Shown here: piece after piece, positions 34,501 through 41,223 of the stretch
Layout: the number at the start of each line of letters is the position of its first letter
Position numbering within the stretch: the first letter of the stretch is position 1
Source: Sphaerisporangium corydalis
Lineage (GTDB): Bacteria > Actinomycetota > Actinomycetes > Streptosporangiales > Streptosporangiaceae
Direction of reading: 5' to 3'
Assembly (NCBI RefSeq): GCF_025506355.1
Contig: NZ_JANZYP010000073.1
Location: 1-51,614, forward strand
DNA length: 51,614 nucleotides
Program-made: the position numbers and the translations under genes
The notes under the pieces: model-generated
The model's database searches: none
What the model was told of the DNA's origin: nothing
What the model saw: only the letters and a program-made list of their open reading frames with translations

Positions 34501-34783
34501 CGCGGGCTGGCAGGCCGCCCAGGCGGCGAGCGACCCCTCCCTCGGCGGGATCACCCAGTCGGGGCTCCCCAAGCGGGTGCCCAAGGCCAACCTCGTGCCC
34601 GGGTCGGCCGACCCGGGACCGTCGGTCTTCTCACCGGCGCCGTCGCTGTCCCCCGACCGTGTGCGCAGCAGGCTGGCGAGCTACCAGCAGGGCGTGCGCA
34701 AGGGCCGGGCCGCCGCCCGGGGCGAAACGAGCGACGATCTTTACCCCAACGGCAACGTCGAACGTAACAAGGAGGACTCGTGA
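31517..34783 (+). CDS. cvnA: Conservon 2 sensor-ATPase CvnA
   Basis: A 1088-residue paralogue of the first CvnA with the same plan: basic N-terminus and LRLQNWRVRSRLVALIIIPT leading into the first helix (about 44-62), NIT-like extracytoplasmic domain, second helix (about 355-377), HAMP-like linker, LDHLATRMRRNSEN, N-box ELVENSISFSP (about 572) and DSGIGM (about 606). Sequence identity is high in the core and low in the sensor domain, so a different signal is likely. The ~410-residue tail has PFER and TGPLSGG/NGPRTGP repeats, then DEFLPIFAAVESDWFRR (about 930), GLPKRVPKANLVPG (about 1016) and QQGVRKGRA. GTG start; stop overlaps cvnB2. Confidence 0.92.
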   Translation: MRTEDPRGNPGRGNRVERSGPSMARAPKSGSWLRLQNWRVRSRLVALIIIPTIVGVILGAVQLTNAIATSSDYRRLTEVAALVQKIDVLIHEVDKERDLMAWYIADGRRQARFKRVRTQQDSVDRAREPVLSGVSNLDPSHTARVRSEAEQIRLWLEGLPGLRTRIAEPSVPSRAALGMYSKLITVLGSMQSELGTSGNDQRLFGDSIALGALGRAKEEVSRQRGLMTVGLATLGKPGGGFDYDDFVDFPGSWSRQQSETATFLAEAAPADVKYYNDNVRGQQVDKADWMRALALAQLRQFKEIQDLDPIRRDDTTIWYNSTTAVADRMRKVEERLVGSVVQQSQGLQEEAQRQAMISGALILVLLLLVLIITAVVASSLTRPLRRLRSEALEIAGVRLPETVQRLRESTDSSPTAEVIPIGVTSRDEMGEVARAFDEVHREAIRLAGDEARLRSNVNSMFVNLSRRSQTLVERQLSLIDGLEQGEQDENRLGNLFKLDHLATRMRRNSENLLVLAGQETARRWSQPVPIVDIVRASLSEVENYERVDVRVQSGMAVVGQAVNDVVHLVAELVENSISFSPRETKVVVSSNRIDGGGVMISVSDSGIGMTADELAESNWRLANPPVVDVAVSRRMGLFVVGRLALRHSIRVQLRQQDGGGLTAMVMLPETLLSAPGTPQYGGMPMEATGPMAGAAQFGAPPQAPAYDPAAFTPATGFDAPAPNGMRAPVYGADEPGVGAAAGPANRGPFERGPFERDPFERSPAAPRDPFERPARRDPFESPPAAERGPFERDDAAEQDPFDRYFNPNPPLDTPWPSDTPTPGSTSSWASDPADQDTASWPAIPPAGSGMTGPLSGGYTGPLSGGPNGPVTGGQAGPVTGGGPNGPRTGPNGPRTGPADRRGRSFGAVPDMDHTGPLPVVQSSSLDGADEFLPIFAAVESDWFRRSDAEPPQDRPEVPWQEDMVEFPSRTPEPAPEPAVVMEPPAEARAWSSPGDAGWQAAQAASDPSLGGITQSGLPKRVPKANLVPGSADPGPSVFSPAPSLSPDRVRSRLASYQQGVRKGRAAARGETSDDLYPNGNVERNKEDS
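33757..33924 (+). repeat. (G/D)PFER coding repeats in the CvnA2 tail
   Basis: GGGCCGTTCGAGCGC-like units encode about eight (R)xPFE(R/S) steps separated by short linkers (about residues 748-800). A TGPLSGG/NGPRTGP series follows at about 34066-34206. Both appear unstructured and are absent from the other CvnA tails in this form. Confidence 0.75.
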
Positions 34784-35202
34784 GGGAGCTGAGCCAGGCC
34801 GCCCGTGGAGTCAACTGGCTGATCACCGACTTCGTGAACAACGTCCCTGGCGTCGCTCACACCGTCGTTGTCTCGGCCGACGGGTTGCCTCTGGCCTTCT
34901 CGGAGGGGTTCCCCAAGGACCGGGCCGACCAGCTCGCGGCGGTGGCCGCGGGTCTGATCAGCCTGACCCAGGGTGCGTCCCGGGTGTTCGAGGGTGGAGC
35001 GGTCACGCAGACCGTGGTGGAGATGCAGCGCGGCCTGCTGCTGATCATGTCGGTCAGCGACGGTTCCTGCCTCGCGGTCCTGGCCGCGGCCGACTGCGAC
35101 ATGGGCCTGGTGGCGTACCAGATGACGTTGTTGGTCGAGCGCGCGGGTCAGGTACTGACACCGGCCGTCCGCGCCGAACTCCAGTCGTCCCAACCCAGGT
35201 GA
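34780..35202 (+). CDS. cvnB: Conservon 2 CvnB, roadblock/LC7 protein
   Basis: A 140-residue CvnB with RGVNWLITDFVNNVPGVAH at the start and the GASRVFEGGAVTQTVVEMQRG core. It overlaps cvnA2 as GTGA and is followed by a 24-base gap before cvnC2, the only cvn junction of this kind in the window without overlap. Bases 34877-35052 are identical to 44497-44672 in cvnB3, silent sites included, while the flanks differ. This points to recent gene conversion and predicts that the two roadblock proteins are interchangeable in their central surface. Confidence 0.93.
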   Translation: MRELSQAARGVNWLITDFVNNVPGVAHTVVVSADGLPLAFSEGFPKDRADQLAAVAAGLISLTQGASRVFEGGAVTQTVVEMQRGLLLIMSVSDGSCLAVLAAADCDMGLVAYQMTLLVERAGQVLTPAVRAELQSSQPR

Positions 35203-35226
35203 GAGGGCCGATGACAGGAGGACGCT

Positions 35227-35688
35227 GTGGCACGCCGCGGCTGGACGGATGACGGCGACCCGCTGAGCGGCGGATCGTCGTACCCGCCGATCGATGACGC
35301 CCGCCGGTTCTCCGGCGCGGCGGCCCCCCTGCCCATCCCCGAACCGATGGAACAGAGTTCCCTGGTCCGGCCGTACGCCATGACCGGGGGGCGCACCGCC
35401 CCCCGGACCTCGCTCGCCATGGAGGCGCTCGTCTCCTCCTCCTCATCGGCGCATCAGGATCTGTCATCTCTCACTCCGGAGAAGCAGGCGATCAGCTCGC
35501 TGTGCCGCACGGTGCGGTCGGTCGCCGAGATCGCCGCGATGCTGCGCATGCCGCTGGGCGTGGCCCGCATCGTGATCGCCGACATGGCGGCCGAGGGTCT
35601 CGTCCAGGTGCACCACCCGCAATTGGACACGGGTAAGCCGGACCTCAACTTGCTCGAAAGGGTTCTCAGTGGACTTCGCAGGCTCTAG
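35227..35688 (+). CDS. cvnC: Conservon 2 CvnC, DUF742 protein
   Basis: A 153-residue DUF742 protein, longest of the three copies because of an N-terminal arm of about 40 residues (PLSGGSSYPPIDDARRFSG). Family motifs are LVRPYAMTGGR and the winged-helix-like SVAEIAAMLRMPLGVARIVI, ending ERVLSGLRRL. GTG start with AGGAGG upstream at good spacing. Its last 20 bases overlap cvnD2. Role as for the family: unknown, in the CvnA-B-D complex or as a regulator. Confidence 0.9.
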   Translation: MARRGWTDDGDPLSGGSSYPPIDDARRFSGAAAPLPIPEPMEQSSLVRPYAMTGGRTAPRTSLAMEALVSSSSSAHQDLSSLTPEKQAISSLCRTVRSVAEIAAMLRMPLGVARIVIADMAAEGLVQVHHPQLDTGKPDLNLLERVLSGLRRL

Positions 35689-36265
35689 CCGCGGCGCGGC
35701 GCTGACGTCGACGAAGATCGTCGTCGCGGGGGGGTTCGGCGTCGGCAAGACGACCTTCGTGGGGGCGGTGTCGGAGATCGTGCCCCTCACCACCGAGGCG
35801 GTCATGACCGACGCCAGCGCCGGCATCGACGATCTGGGCTTGACCCCCCACAAGACGACGACCACGGTCGCGATGGACTTCGGACGCGTGTCGCTCGACC
35901 AGGACCTGATCCTCTACCTGTTCGGCACGCCCGGCCAGCACCGGTTCTGGTTCATGTGGGACGACCTGGTACGCGGCGCCATCGGCGCCGTGGTGCTCGT
36001 CGACACCCGCCGCCTCGCCGACTGCTTCCCGGCGATCGACTACTTCGAGGAGGCGCAGCTCCCGTTCGTCGTCGGCATCAACGGCTGGGACGGGCGCTAC
36101 GCCCACGCCGACGAGGAGGTGCGCGAGGCGCTGACCCTGGCCCCGCACATCCCTCTGGTGCGGACCGACGCCCGCTCGCGCGACTCGGTCAAGACCACCC
36201 TCATCGCGCTCGTGGAGCACGCCCTGACGATGCGGGTCGCGGTTCCCGGCTGGGGAGGCCGCTGA
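35669..36265 (+). CDS. cvnD: Conservon 2 CvnD, Ras-like small GTPase
   Basis: A 198-residue GTPase: GGFGVGKTT P-loop, LFGTPGQHRFWFMWDD switch II, NGWD in place of NKxD, and TDARS near the end. The GTG start is embedded in cvnC2, after GAAAGG. Bases 35744-35832 match 45264-45352 of cvnD3 with one difference. The gene ends with PGWGGR, as in cvnD3 (PGWRS), while copy 1 ends differently. A hairpin terminator follows 11 bases later. Confidence 0.93.
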   Translation: MDFAGSSRGAALTSTKIVVAGGFGVGKTTFVGAVSEIVPLTTEAVMTDASAGIDDLGLTPHKTTTTVAMDFGRVSLDQDLILYLFGTPGQHRFWFMWDDLVRGAIGAVVLVDTRRLADCFPAIDYFEEAQLPFVVGINGWDGRYAHADEEVREALTLAPHIPLVRTDARSRDSVKTTLIALVEHALTMRVAVPGWGGR

Positions 36266-36276
36266 GCCTCCGGGCC

Positions 36277-36298
36277 GGGAACCGCTCCGGCGGTTCCC
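36277..36298. terminator. Hairpin between convergent cvnD2 and O-methyltransferase genes
   Basis: GGGAACCGC (36277-36285) and GCGGTTCCC (36290-36298) form a perfect 9 bp stem with a TCCG loop. It sits between the two stop codons and could end transcription from both sides. Confidence 0.7.
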
Positions 36299-36305
36299 CG
36301 CCAGG

Positions 36306-37310
36306 TCAGCGGGGCCGCGCCTCGATGAGGCTGGCGTTGAAGCGCAGCGGGAGCACGTCGGTGACCGACATGCCCGCCTTCTCGATCAGCACCGTGTGCT
36401 CGGACCTGCTGCGCTCACGGCCCTGGCCGAACAGCCCGAGCATGCGCATGTCCAGGTCCTTGCCGAAGTGCGGGGTGTCGTCGTCGGGCACGACGATCTC
36501 GACGAGCAGCAGGCGCCCGTTCTCGCCCATCGCCGCACGTGCGGTCCGCAGGATGCGCGACGCGTCGGTGTCGTCCCAGTTGTGGATCACACTGCCCATC
36601 AGGTAGGCGTCGGCGCCCGACGGGATGGACGAGAAGAAGTCGCCCGAGACGAACTCGCACCGGTCGGCGAGCCCCCAGGACTCGAAGGCCTCGCGCGCGT
36701 CCGGCAGGACGTGCTCCAGCTCGAACAGCACGCCGCGCAGGTGCGGGTTGGCCCGCAGCGCCGCCGCCAGGATGTGCCCGCGCCCGCCGCCCACGTCCAT
36801 CAGGGTCGAGACCGAGGAGAAGTCGTAGAGCCCGGCGACGCCCTCGGCCATGGGGATCGCGCGGTTGGTCATGAAGTCGTTGAACGTGCGCCCCAGCTCG
36901 GCGTTGTGCGACAGGTAGTCGTACAGGATGCCGTAGCGTTCCACGAACGCCGACCGCCCGGTGCGCACGGTCTGGGAGAGCTCCGTCATCGCGTACGACA
37001 TGGTCGGGTCGGTGTTGGCGATCACGGCGCTGCGCAGCGAGCCGGGGGCGCCGGTGACGAGCATGGCGCCCGCCTCGGTGAGCTTGTAGGTGTCCTGGCC
37101 CACCGACTCCACCAGCCCCATGCCGGCCAGGGTGCGCAGCACACGGTTCAATGAGGGGCCGTGCGCGCCGCAAAGGGAGGCCAGCTCCGAGACGGACAGC
37201 GGCCCATCGCTCAGATGGTCGGCACAGTTGAGGTCGACCATGGTCTTCATGGCCGACACGCGCCAGCCACCGCGGAGGACGTCCCAGACGACGGTCCCGG
37301 GATCGGTCAT
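36306..37310 (-). CDS. SAM-dependent O-methyltransferase (plant-type/PF00891-like)
   Basis: A 334-residue methyltransferase. An N-terminal winged-helix dimerisation domain (about 1-105, SVSELASLCGAHGPSLNRVL) precedes the Rossmann SAM domain with motif I LMDVGGGRGHILAA (about 166-179). The catalytic His is in SVIHNWDD (about 252). Relatives methylate hydroxyls of polyketides, phenolics or N-acetylserotonin-like compounds. I use the ATG at 37310 because GGAG lies six bases before it; another ATG is 15 bases upstream. It follows an ABC-importer ATPase by 91 bases, with a small hairpin between, and may share its transcript. Confidence 0.85.
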   Translation of the reverse strand: MTDPGTVVWDVLRGGWRVSAMKTMVDLNCADHLSDGPLSVSELASLCGAHGPSLNRVLRTLAGMGLVESVGQDTYKLTEAGAMLVTGAPGSLRSAVIANTDPTMSYAMTELSQTVRTGRSAFVERYGILYDYLSHNAELGRTFNDFMTNRAIPMAEGVAGLYDFSSVSTLMDVGGGRGHILAAALRANPHLRGVLFELEHVLPDAREAFESWGLADRCEFVSGDFFSSIPSGADAYLMGSVIHNWDDTDASRILRTARAAMGENGRLLLVEIVVPDDDTPHFGKDLDMRMLGLFGQGRERSRSEHTVLIEKAGMSVTDVLPLRFNASLIEARPR

Positions 37311-37335
37311 TTCCACTCCAGTCATGAGATGTGTG

Positions 37336-37356
37336 GTCCCGGAGGCATTCCCGGGA
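37336..37356 (-). terminator. Small hairpin between ABC ATPase and O-methyltransferase genes
   Basis: GTCCCGG (37336-37342) pairs with CCGGGAC (37350-37356), a 7 bp stem with a 7-base loop and no T-run. It may only lower read-through into the methyltransferase gene. Confidence 0.35.
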
Positions 37357-37401
37357 CGTACAGACCTGTCGCCAGGCCTGGAACAGGGGATCCGGCGAGG
37401 C

Positions 37402-38184
37402 CTAGGCCTGGAAGGGCCGGAACGGGTCCTTGCCGCGGACCAGCCGGCCCACCTCGGCGCGCAGGTGCACGAACGCGGGGAGCTCCCGCGTGGCGATCTG
37501 GTCGCGGGGGAACGGCAGCTTGACCGACAGCTCGCCGACCACGGTGGCCGGTGACTTCTTCAGGACGATCACGCGGTCGCCGAGGTACACGCTCTCGTCG
37601 ATGTCGTGCGTGATCAGCAGGACCGTCATGCGGTGCAGCTCGCGCACCTTCAGCACGAGGTCCTCCAGGTCCTCGCGCGTCTGGGCGTCGACCGAGCCGA
37701 ACGGCTCGTCCATGAGCAGCAGGGACGGCCGGTAGGCGAGCGCGCGGGCGATGGCCACGCGCTGCTGCATGCCGCCCGACAGCTCCCAGGGGTACTTGGT
37801 GGCGGCGGCGGCCAGCCCGACCTCCTCCAGCGCGTCCGCGGCCGCGGCGCGCCGTGCCGCCCGGTCCCCGCCGCGGCGGCGCAGCGGCAGGGCCACGTTG
37901 TCGCCGACGGTCATCCAGGGGAAGAGCGACCGGCTGTAGTCCTGGAAGACCACGGCCAGGTCACCGGGCGTGTCCGAGACCGCGACGTCCCTGATGCGGA
38001 TCTGGCCCGCCGTCGGCTTTATGAGCCCGGCGATCGAGCGGAGCAGGGTGGACTTCCCGCAGCCGGAGGGGCCGACGACGCACACCAGCTCCCCCTCGGC
38101 GACGTTCAGGTCGATCCCGCCGAGGGCCTGGTGGGCGCTCGGGCCCTTCCCGTAGGTGTGACTCAGGTTGACGACATCGAGCAC
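37402..38184 (-). CDS. ABC importer ATPase (SsuB/TauB/NrtD-like)
   Basis: A 260-residue ATPase. Walker A GPSGCGKST (about residues 39-47), Q-loop VFQDYSRSLFPW, signature LSGGMQQRV, Walker B LLLMDEPFGSVDAQTR and switch histidine LITHDIDES. This is the small nitrate/sulfonate/taurine importer class. GTG start with GAGGA upstream, nine bases after the stop of the adjacent permease. It should energise the two permeases and the binding protein encoded upstream in the same operon. Confidence 0.9.
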   Translation of the reverse strand: MLDVVNLSHTYGKGPSAHQALGGIDLNVAEGELVCVVGPSGCGKSTLLRSIAGLIKPTAGQIRIRDVAVSDTPGDLAVVFQDYSRSLFPWMTVGDNVALPLRRRGGDRAARRAAAADALEEVGLAAAATKYPWELSGGMQQRVAIARALAYRPSLLLMDEPFGSVDAQTREDLEDLVLKVRELHRMTVLLITHDIDESVYLGDRVIVLKKSPATVVGELSVKLPFPRDQIATRELPAFVHLRAEVGRLVRGKDPFRPFQA

Positions 38185-38193
38185 GATGTTTCC

Positions 38194-39045
38194 TCAGGTT
38201 GTCTGCTGGGCTCGCCGGTGCCAGGAAAGGACGCGCCGCTCAACGAACAGGAACGACGCGTTCAACACGAAGCCGAGGATGCTGAGCAGCACCATGGCGC
38301 CCCACATCCCGGCCAGGTCGAAGCTCTGCTGCTTGAAAAGGATCAGGTACCCGAGCCCGTCCGTGGCGCCGACGAGCTCGGAGACGACCATCAGGATCAC
38401 CGCGAGGGAGAGGCTCAGCCGGAGCCCGGCGAAGATCTTGGGTGCGGCCGCCGGGAGGATGATGCGGAACAGCCGCTGCCTGCGCCCCAGCCCGAAGACC
38501 TGCGCGGTGTCGGCGTGCACGCGGTCCACGTGACGCGCGCCGTCCACGGTGTTGACCAGGATGGGCCAGATCACGCCGTAGACGATCGTCGCGAGCTGCA
38601 TCTGCGTGCCGAGCTTGAACAAGACGATGAACAGGGGGATGAGCGCGGGCGGCGGGATGGCCCTGGCGAACTCCAGGATCGGGTCGATGTAGCCCGACAG
38701 CGCCTTGGAACGTCCCAGCGCGATGCCGAGCCCGACGCCGATGACGCCCGCGATGGCCCACCCGGCGAGCAGGCGTCCCACGCTGGGCGGCAGGTTGTCC
38801 ACCGCCTCCTCGGTGAGGAAGAGGTGGGAGGCCGGGCCGGAGAACCACAGCTCGTACATGTGGGTCACGATGGTCGTCGGCGGGGGGAAGTAGATCGAGT
38901 CGCCCTGCCGGGCGCCGAGTTCCCAGGCGACGAGCACGAGGGGGATCAGCCACATCTGTTCCAGTACCCCGAGAAGGCCGCGACGGCCACCCTCGGTGCC
39001 GCTTTCGGCGGCGTGCCGGCCGGCACGCGAGGTCGTCGTGGTCAC
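38194..39045 (-). CDS. ABC importer permease (SsuC/TauC-like), first of two
   Basis: A 283-residue BPD-type permease. After a ~25-residue hydrophilic arm come about six helices, beginning WLIPLVLVAWELGAR. The ATPase-contact loop includes AQVFGLGRRQRLFRIILP (start about 191). A GTG at 39045, preceded by a GGGGGG run, overlaps the other permease's stop as GTGA, which fixes the start. It resembles the second permease in fold but not closely in sequence, so a heterodimeric pore is expected. Confidence 0.87.
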   Translation of the reverse strand: MTTTTSRAGRHAAESGTEGGRRGLLGVLEQMWLIPLVLVAWELGARQGDSIYFPPPTTIVTHMYELWFSGPASHLFLTEEAVDNLPPSVGRLLAGWAIAGVIGVGLGIALGRSKALSGYIDPILEFARAIPPPALIPLFIVLFKLGTQMQLATIVYGVIWPILVNTVDGARHVDRVHADTAQVFGLGRRQRLFRIILPAAAPKIFAGLRLSLSLAVILMVVSELVGATDGLGYLILFKQQSFDLAGMWGAMVLLSILGFVLNASFLFVERRVLSWHRRAQQTT

Positions 39046-39815
39046 GAGCCGCCCCCCGACTTCACGGTGTGCCAGCGGAAGGCCCTGCGCTGCACGCTCA
39101 GGAGCAGCGAGTTGGCCAGCAAGCCGAGGACGCCCGTCCAGATGGTGGCGGCGAGCACGAGGTCGGTGCGCGAGCCCGCCCCCGCCCGGATCATGTAGGC
39201 GCCGATGCCGTCCGAGCCGCCGGCCAGCAGTTCCGCGCTGAGCGCGACCACAAGGGCGATGGAGGTGGCCAGCCGCACGCCGGTCAGCATGAAGGGGGCG
39301 GCGCTCGGGAGCGAGACGCGCCCGAGGATGGACAGGTCGCCGAAGCCGAAGCTGCGGAGGGTGTCCTTGGCCACCGGGTCGACGTCCTTGAGCCCGTACA
39401 TGGTGTTGATCAGGATGGGCCACGACGCGGCGAAGACGATGACCGTCACCTTGACGCCGTGGTCGGAGGGGATGAGCAGGGTGACCAGCGGGATCAGCAC
39501 CACGGAGGGGACGGGGCGCATGAACTCGATCAGCGGGCGCACCGCGCGCTCGGTGCGGGGCATGCTGCCGAGCAGCACACCGAGGGGGACCGCGATCAGG
39601 ACGGCGATGAGCAGGCCGAGCCCCCAGACCAGGAGCGTTCCCTGGACGTCGAGGAGGAAGTCGCCGTCGGTGGCCAGGCTCACCGCGCCCGAGAGCACCG
39701 TCGACATCCGAGGCAGCAGGTCGGGGTCGATCAGGCCGGTGATCCCCGCCAGCTCGCCTGCGATCAGCAGGCCCGCGACGCCGGCGGCGCCGCGGGCCAC
39801 TCTGGCACTGATCAT
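39042..39815 (-). CDS. ABC importer permease (SsuC/TauC-like), second of two
   Basis: A 257-residue permease, with TLLVWGLGLLIAVLIAVPLGVLLG as an early helix and the coupling-loop region LRSFGFGDLSILGRVSLP (about 155-172). ATGA overlap with the binding-protein gene and GTGA overlap with the next permease make a tightly coupled operon. Most importers of this class use two copies of one permease; two unlike ones suggest asymmetry or a different substrate range. Confidence 0.87.
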   Translation of the reverse strand: MISARVARGAAGVAGLLIAGELAGITGLIDPDLLPRMSTVLSGAVSLATDGDFLLDVQGTLLVWGLGLLIAVLIAVPLGVLLGSMPRTERAVRPLIEFMRPVPSVVLIPLVTLLIPSDHGVKVTVIVFAASWPILINTMYGLKDVDPVAKDTLRSFGFGDLSILGRVSLPSAAPFMLTGVRLATSIALVVALSAELLAGGSDGIGAYMIRAGAGSRTDLVLAATIWTGVLGLLANSLLLSVQRRAFRWHTVKSGGGS

Positions 39816-40798
39816 TGAGGAAGCGGGACCAGAAGAGGCTTGACGTCCATCTTGGCCTTCAGGTACCCGTACTCGACCATCAGGTCGGCCACGCGCTGGA
39901 TGCGCTGGGCGTTCAGCGAGGTCGGGTAGGCGCCGAGGTTGATGACCGCCGCCACGTCGGGGGTGATGTGGGTGTAGCTCGGCAGCACCTTCTCGACGGC
40001 CTTGCGGTCGGCCGCCGCGGCCTGCTGGCCCTTGAGGATGGCGCGCTGGAAGGCGGCCGTCGTGTTCGGGTACTTCTTGGTCCAGCTTTCGGTGGCCGCC
40101 CAGCCGGCGATCGGGAAGTCCGCCATGGCCCCGGTCATCGTGTCAGCGATCTTGCGGGCGCCGAACTCCTTCTGGACGTTGGTCAGGAAGGGCTCGGTCA
40201 GCCAGGCCGCGTCGACCTGGCCGCTCTTCAGCGCCGCGGGGGCGTTGGGGAACGGCATGGGGACGAACTGGACGCCCTTGTTCGGGTCGAGCCCGGCGAC
40301 CTTCAGGGTGGAGCCGACCGCCAGGGTGCCGATGCTGTTCGGCGCGGCGACCGATATCTTCTTGCCCTCAAGATCCTTGACCGTCTGGATCTTGGAGTCC
40401 TTCGTGACCATGATGCTGAAGACGTCGTTCTTGGCCTCGTAGGTGTCGGCCACGAAGCGGAAGCTTCCCGCCTTGTTCTCCGTGGCGGACAGGACGGAGA
40501 AGTAGTTGGCCAGGGCGAAGTCCAGCTGGCCGCCCATGAGCTGGGGGAGGGTGACCGCGGTGCTCTGGAGGATCTTCGGCTGAACCGTGAGCCCCTCCGC
40601 CTTGAAGAACCCTTGCTGGTCGGCGATGTAGAGTGCGGCGACGTCGGCGATGGCGAGGACTCCGACGCTGATGGTCGTCTTCTCTAGAGCCTTTCCGTCG
40701 CCAGATGCGGTAGAACTCCCGTTCGAGTTCCCGCATGCTGTGAGTGCCAGTATGGCAACTACGCCGACGATGAAGGTACGACCCCTAAGGCTTCTCAT
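39812..40798 (-). CDS. NMT1/SsuA-like solute-binding lipoprotein
   Basis: A 328-residue receptor. The signal peptide ends in a lipobox, ILALTACGN (Cys about 21). The mature part is the nitrate/sulfonate/thiamine-precursor binding class: ADVAALYIADQQGFFKAEGL near the start, GGQLDFALAN, and KKISVAAPNSIGTL with AAWLTEPF further on. I use the ATG at 40798, with AAGGA upstream, instead of a longer frame. The gene leads the operon, promoted from the AT-rich 40799-41100 region. The ligand is probably a small organic or sulfur/nitrogen compound and is not resolvable. Confidence 0.86.
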   Translation of the reverse strand: MRSLRGRTFIVGVVAILALTACGNSNGSSTASGDGKALEKTTISVGVLAIADVAALYIADQQGFFKAEGLTVQPKILQSTAVTLPQLMGGQLDFALANYFSVLSATENKAGSFRFVADTYEAKNDVFSIMVTKDSKIQTVKDLEGKKISVAAPNSIGTLAVGSTLKVAGLDPNKGVQFVPMPFPNAPAALKSGQVDAAWLTEPFLTNVQKEFGARKIADTMTGAMADFPIAGWAATESWTKKYPNTTAAFQRAILKGQQAAAADRKAVEKVLPSYTHITPDVAAVINLGAYPTSLNAQRIQRVADLMVEYGYLKAKMDVKPLLVPLPQ

Positions 40799-41223
40799 TG
40801 AGGTGTCCTTGTTAGTTGTGGGGGAAGAGGGCCTGCCCGCTCCTGGGGAAGAGCCTGTGGGCACGGCGAGCGTGAAGCCTAGCGGAGGAAGATCGGACCT
40901 TACATAAATAAGTGCCCTTTGTCACGAAACTCGTAAAAAAGTCCGCTTAAGGGCAATATGTCCGATATGTACGTCTGGAACGCTTTAAAAGCACACTGAC
41001 GCGGATGGTGACCCTACGTAGCCTCTTCCGTCACTGTGATCTCGCACGGACCCGCTAACCCTGCTAGAACGGGATTCAATAATGGATTGGACCGTTCTAA
41101 ATGCCCATAGGTATTGGTCGACCTCGTAGGCTTATGCTCCAATTGCCCCTTGACTTGCCACGTGTCACACATCCACGTGGCTTTCCCCCCAAAAGCAGAC
41201 CAGCTGGCGAGAGGTTGCGACCA
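40799..41223. promoter_or_regulatory. AT-rich divergent promoter region of ABC importer and conservon 3
   Basis: 425 bases without a gene. TGCCCTT (40913-40919) and AAGGGCA (40949-40955) form a wide inverted pair, flanking an A-rich stretch. AGAACGG (41066-41072) and CCGTTCT (41092-41098) form another, in the cvnA3 leader. GCTCCAATTGCCC (41136-41148) and GAGAGGTTGCGA (41209-41220) repeat elements of the cvnA2 leader. No known riboswitch fold recognised. Confidence 0.5.

Noticed and set aside
21665..41000. A secondary-metabolite cluster built from GT, ALDH, OMT and transporters
   Set aside because: No synthase, terpene cyclase, NRPS/PKS or similar core enzyme is present, and the genes fall into separate regulated units.
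40799..41100. Riboswitch ahead of the NMT1-like receptor (THI-box was considered)
   Set aside because: No conserved THI-box core or other known riboswitch element found; only loose inverted pairs.
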